NCBI GenBank assembly: GCA_964348745.1
Contig: CAYGDT010000072.1
Location: 1 to 6,494, forward strand
Origin: CAYGDT01 sp964348745
GTDB lineage: Bacteria; Patescibacteriota; Gracilibacteria; Peribacterales; Peribacteraceae
DNA: 6,494 nt
Direction: 5' to 3'
Positions 5,491 through 6,494 of the stretch are shown one piece after another. The position numbers and the translations under genes are program-made. The notes below the pieces were generated by a model. The model was not told the DNA's origin. It made no database searches and was given only the letters and a program-made list of their open reading frames with translations. The first letter of the stretch is position 1; the number at the start of each line of letters is the position of its first letter.

Positions 5491-5510
5491 TATCCTCTAT
5501 CCACTTCTCC
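5491..5510 (-). repeat. Right copy of the 20-bp inverted repeat
   Basis: This is the exact reverse complement of 5332-5351. It contains the only ATCCACT unit of the right array and the base (5506) that breaks its 7-bp register, which is explained if this stretch was copied or inverted from the left flank. Confidence 0.9.
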
Positions 5511-5547
5511 GTTATCCTCTCTCAGTTATCCGTTATCCTCTATTCAC

Positions 5548-5553
5548 TATCCT
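5548..5553 (+). promoter_or_regulatory. Possible truB -10 inside the heptad array
   Basis: TATCCT ends 9 nt before the truB ATG at 5563, the same spacing as at prs and the 377-residue gene. It straddles two repeat units, so the repeat sequence itself may provide the promoter. Other TATCC(T/G) copies occur at 7-bp steps upstream, so several start sites are conceivable. No good -35 is visible. Confidence 0.35.
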
Positions 5554-5562
5554 TTATCACGC

Positions 5563-6417
5563 ATGCGTCACGGGTTCCTCCTGATCGACAAGCCCGAAGG
5601 GCCGACAAGCCATGATGTCGTTTCCATCGTGCGGCGTCAGCTTTCTGAGCGCAAGATCGGCCATCTCGGTACGCTGGATCCCGCTGCGTCAGGACTTTTA
5701 GTGCTTGCTGTCGGGAGCAAGGCGCTCAAGATCGTGGAACTCTTTACGCGGCTCCCCAAGGAGTATCTTGCCGAAGTGCGGTTCGGTGCCGTGAGTGCGA
5801 CGTATGATCGAGAGGGGCCCATTGAGGAGTTTGATCGCAAACCGGGTGTGGTGGATCCAGATGACAGTGCCGTGCTGCAGACAATCCGCAGTCATTTTCT
5901 GGGAACCATCGACCAAGTGCCTCCACTGGCAAGCGCCATTAAGATTGGCGGTGAACGCGCCTACCGCAAGATGCGTCAAGGTCGATCGGCAGAGATGCCA
6001 AGTCGCTCTGTCGTGATCGATGCGTGTGATATTGCGGCGTACCGGTACCCCGATCTTACCCTGCGCGTCGCCTGCGGAAGCGGGACGTATATCCGCAGTC
6101 TTGCCAATGATCTCGGGGCTGCATTACGTGTCGGCGGTTATCTTGCGTCGCTGCGTCGGACCGCGGTGGGGGACTGGCTGGTCGAGGATGCAGTCCTGCC
6201 AGAGAATGCCAAGTGGACGAATGTCATCCCACTCAAGGAGATACTGTCTGGGTATGTGCGTTTTGATCTCAGTGCCGCGGAATTCGACGCCATCACGCAT
6301 GGCAGAACGATCGACGCCGATTGTCGTGATGGAGCGATCGGTTGGTATGAAGAATTGCCCGTTGCACTCTTAACCAAAGCGTCCGGCGGTGGAATCAAAG
6401 CAAGAAAAGTGTTGTAG
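5563..6417 (+). CDS. truB: tRNA pseudouridine(55) synthase
   Basis: TruB converts uridine 55 in the T loop of most tRNAs to pseudouridine in the cytoplasm. This 284-residue protein has all family motifs: GFLLIDKPEGPTSHDVV at 4-20, the catalytic loop GHLGTLDPAASGLL at 33-46 with nucleophile D39, KEYLAEVRFG at 66-75, QVPPLASAIKIGGERAYRKMRQG at 118-140, and CGSGTYIRSLANDLG at 171-185. The tail from about 230, with a THGRTI-type strand, fits a short C-terminal PUA-like domain. The frame stays open 68 codons upstream, but that part is translated heptad repeat (DSEKWIE and YPLS-type peptides) and is not family sequence, so the ATG at 5563 is the start. It has no Shine-Dalgarno sequence; the array supplies a possible -10. 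It ends with TAG, 54 nt before a tRNA gene. Confidence 0.97.
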   Translation: MRHGFLLIDKPEGPTSHDVVSIVRRQLSERKIGHLGTLDPAASGLLVLAVGSKALKIVELFTRLPKEYLAEVRFGAVSATYDREGPIEEFDRKPGVVDPDDSAVLQTIRSHFLGTIDQVPPLASAIKIGGERAYRKMRQGRSAEMPSRSVVIDACDIAAYRYPDLTLRVACGSGTYIRSLANDLGAALRVGGYLASLRRTAVGDWLVEDAVLPENAKWTNVIPLKEILSGYVRFDLSAAEFDAITHGRTIDADCRDGAIGWYEELPVALLTKASGGGIKARKVL

Positions 6418-6441
6418 ATCTGGTGCATCATTTGTAGACTT

Positions 6442-6461
6442 CTGCTCGATCGATTGAGCAG
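6442..6461. other. Hairpin between truB and the tRNA
   Basis: CTGCTCGAT (6442-6450) can pair with ATTGAGCAG (6453-6461) with one G-T pair; in practice the stem is 7-8 bp with a small loop. No T-run follows on either strand, so it is not a standard intrinsic terminator. It may mark the end of the truB transcript or a processing site ahead of the tRNA. Confidence 0.3.
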
Positions 6462-6471
6462 CTGAAGAAAT

Positions 6472-6494
6472 GGGTCGGTAGCTCAGTGGTAGAG
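6472..6494 (+). tRNA. tRNA gene, 5' part only (cut by window end)
   Basis: The last 23 bases fit the start of a tRNA: a 7-nt acceptor strand GGGTCGG, T8 and A9, the D-stem GCTC, and the D-loop AGTGGTA followed by GAG, which is the start of the D-stem return strand. The anticodon is beyond the window, so the amino acid cannot be named. Confidence 0.85.

Larger units (their letters stand above)
5450..5562 (+). repeat. Right heptad array: 16 degenerate 7-bp units up to the truB ATG
   Basis: This array is the opposite orientation of the left one. Units follow the pattern ATCCNNT: ATCCTCT (4 exact copies), ATCCGTT (3), and variants ATCCACT, ATTCTCT, ATTCACT, ATCCTTT, ATTTGTT and CTCAGTT. The register is kept for 113 bp with one extra base at 5506, and the last unit (ATCACGC) abuts the truB ATG. 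It is more diverged than the left arm, so it is probably older or less recently homogenised. Confidence 0.9.

Noticed and set aside
5337..5562. CRISPR array
   Set aside because: Units are 7 bp and contiguous with no unique spacers, so they do not have repeat-spacer structure.
5359..5562. Repeat-encoded protein (DSEKWIE repeats) or N-terminal extension of TruB
   Set aside because: The peptide is explained by the DNA repeat, has no start signal, and continues into a differently translated inverted array; TruB family sequence begins at 5563.
137..6417. TGA recoded as glycine (Gracilibacteria code)
   Set aside because: prs and truB are complete with normal GGN glycine codons and no in-frame TGA; the absence of TGA stops alone does not prove recoding.
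6442..6461. Intrinsic terminator after truB
   Set aside because: A hairpin is present but there is no T-run on either strand; it is listed only as a hairpin.

Overview
The window reads as a piece of a small bacterial chromosome of roughly balanced base composition. The likeliest source is a Patescibacteria/CPR-type organism, with Peregrinibacteria-like lineages as one possibility. This placement is inference. It rests on the mix of universal core genes (PRPP synthase, TruB, a tRNA) with small secreted or membrane proteins, a VirB2/Mbov_0395-type two-helix pilin and a DUF5652-like membrane protein, both of which I associate with CPR genomes. It also rests on the absence of Shine-Dalgarno sequences in front of every gene.

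Layout. From 137 to 1985, three + strand genes: a 377-residue protein I do not recognise, a 74-residue Cys-containing small protein, and a DUF5652-like membrane protein. A convergent bidirectional terminator (1970-1996) separates them from two - strand genes, a secreted protein with two C-x10-C motifs (2017-2469) and prs (2539-3468). A 165-bp divergent intergenic region with a central palindrome leads to a + strand protein with two PRC-barrel-like halves (3634-4188). A second convergent terminator (4190-4218) faces two - strand membrane genes, the pilin-like protein (4244-4612) and a multi-pass membrane protein (4739-5308). From about 5330 to 5562 lies an inverted pair of 7-bp repeat arrays between this membrane gene and the divergent truB (5563-6417). 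The window ends inside a tRNA gene (from 6472).

How the parts relate. prs supplies PRPP for nucleotide and some amino acid synthesis, and truB makes tRNA pseudouridine 55 beside a tRNA gene. The pilin-like protein and its membrane neighbour may belong to a type IV secretion or conjugation-type surface structure, but no ATPase or coupling protein is in view.

Two signals stand out. First, most genes have a -10-like box (often extended TGn) ending only 6-9 nt before the ATG, which suggests mainly leaderless transcripts. Second, the heptad arrays flank two divergent promoters in mirrored orientation, run in register up to the truB ATG, contain its -10-like box, and are partly copied as a perfect 20-bp inverted repeat. 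All nine genes end in TAA or TAG; none ends in TGA.
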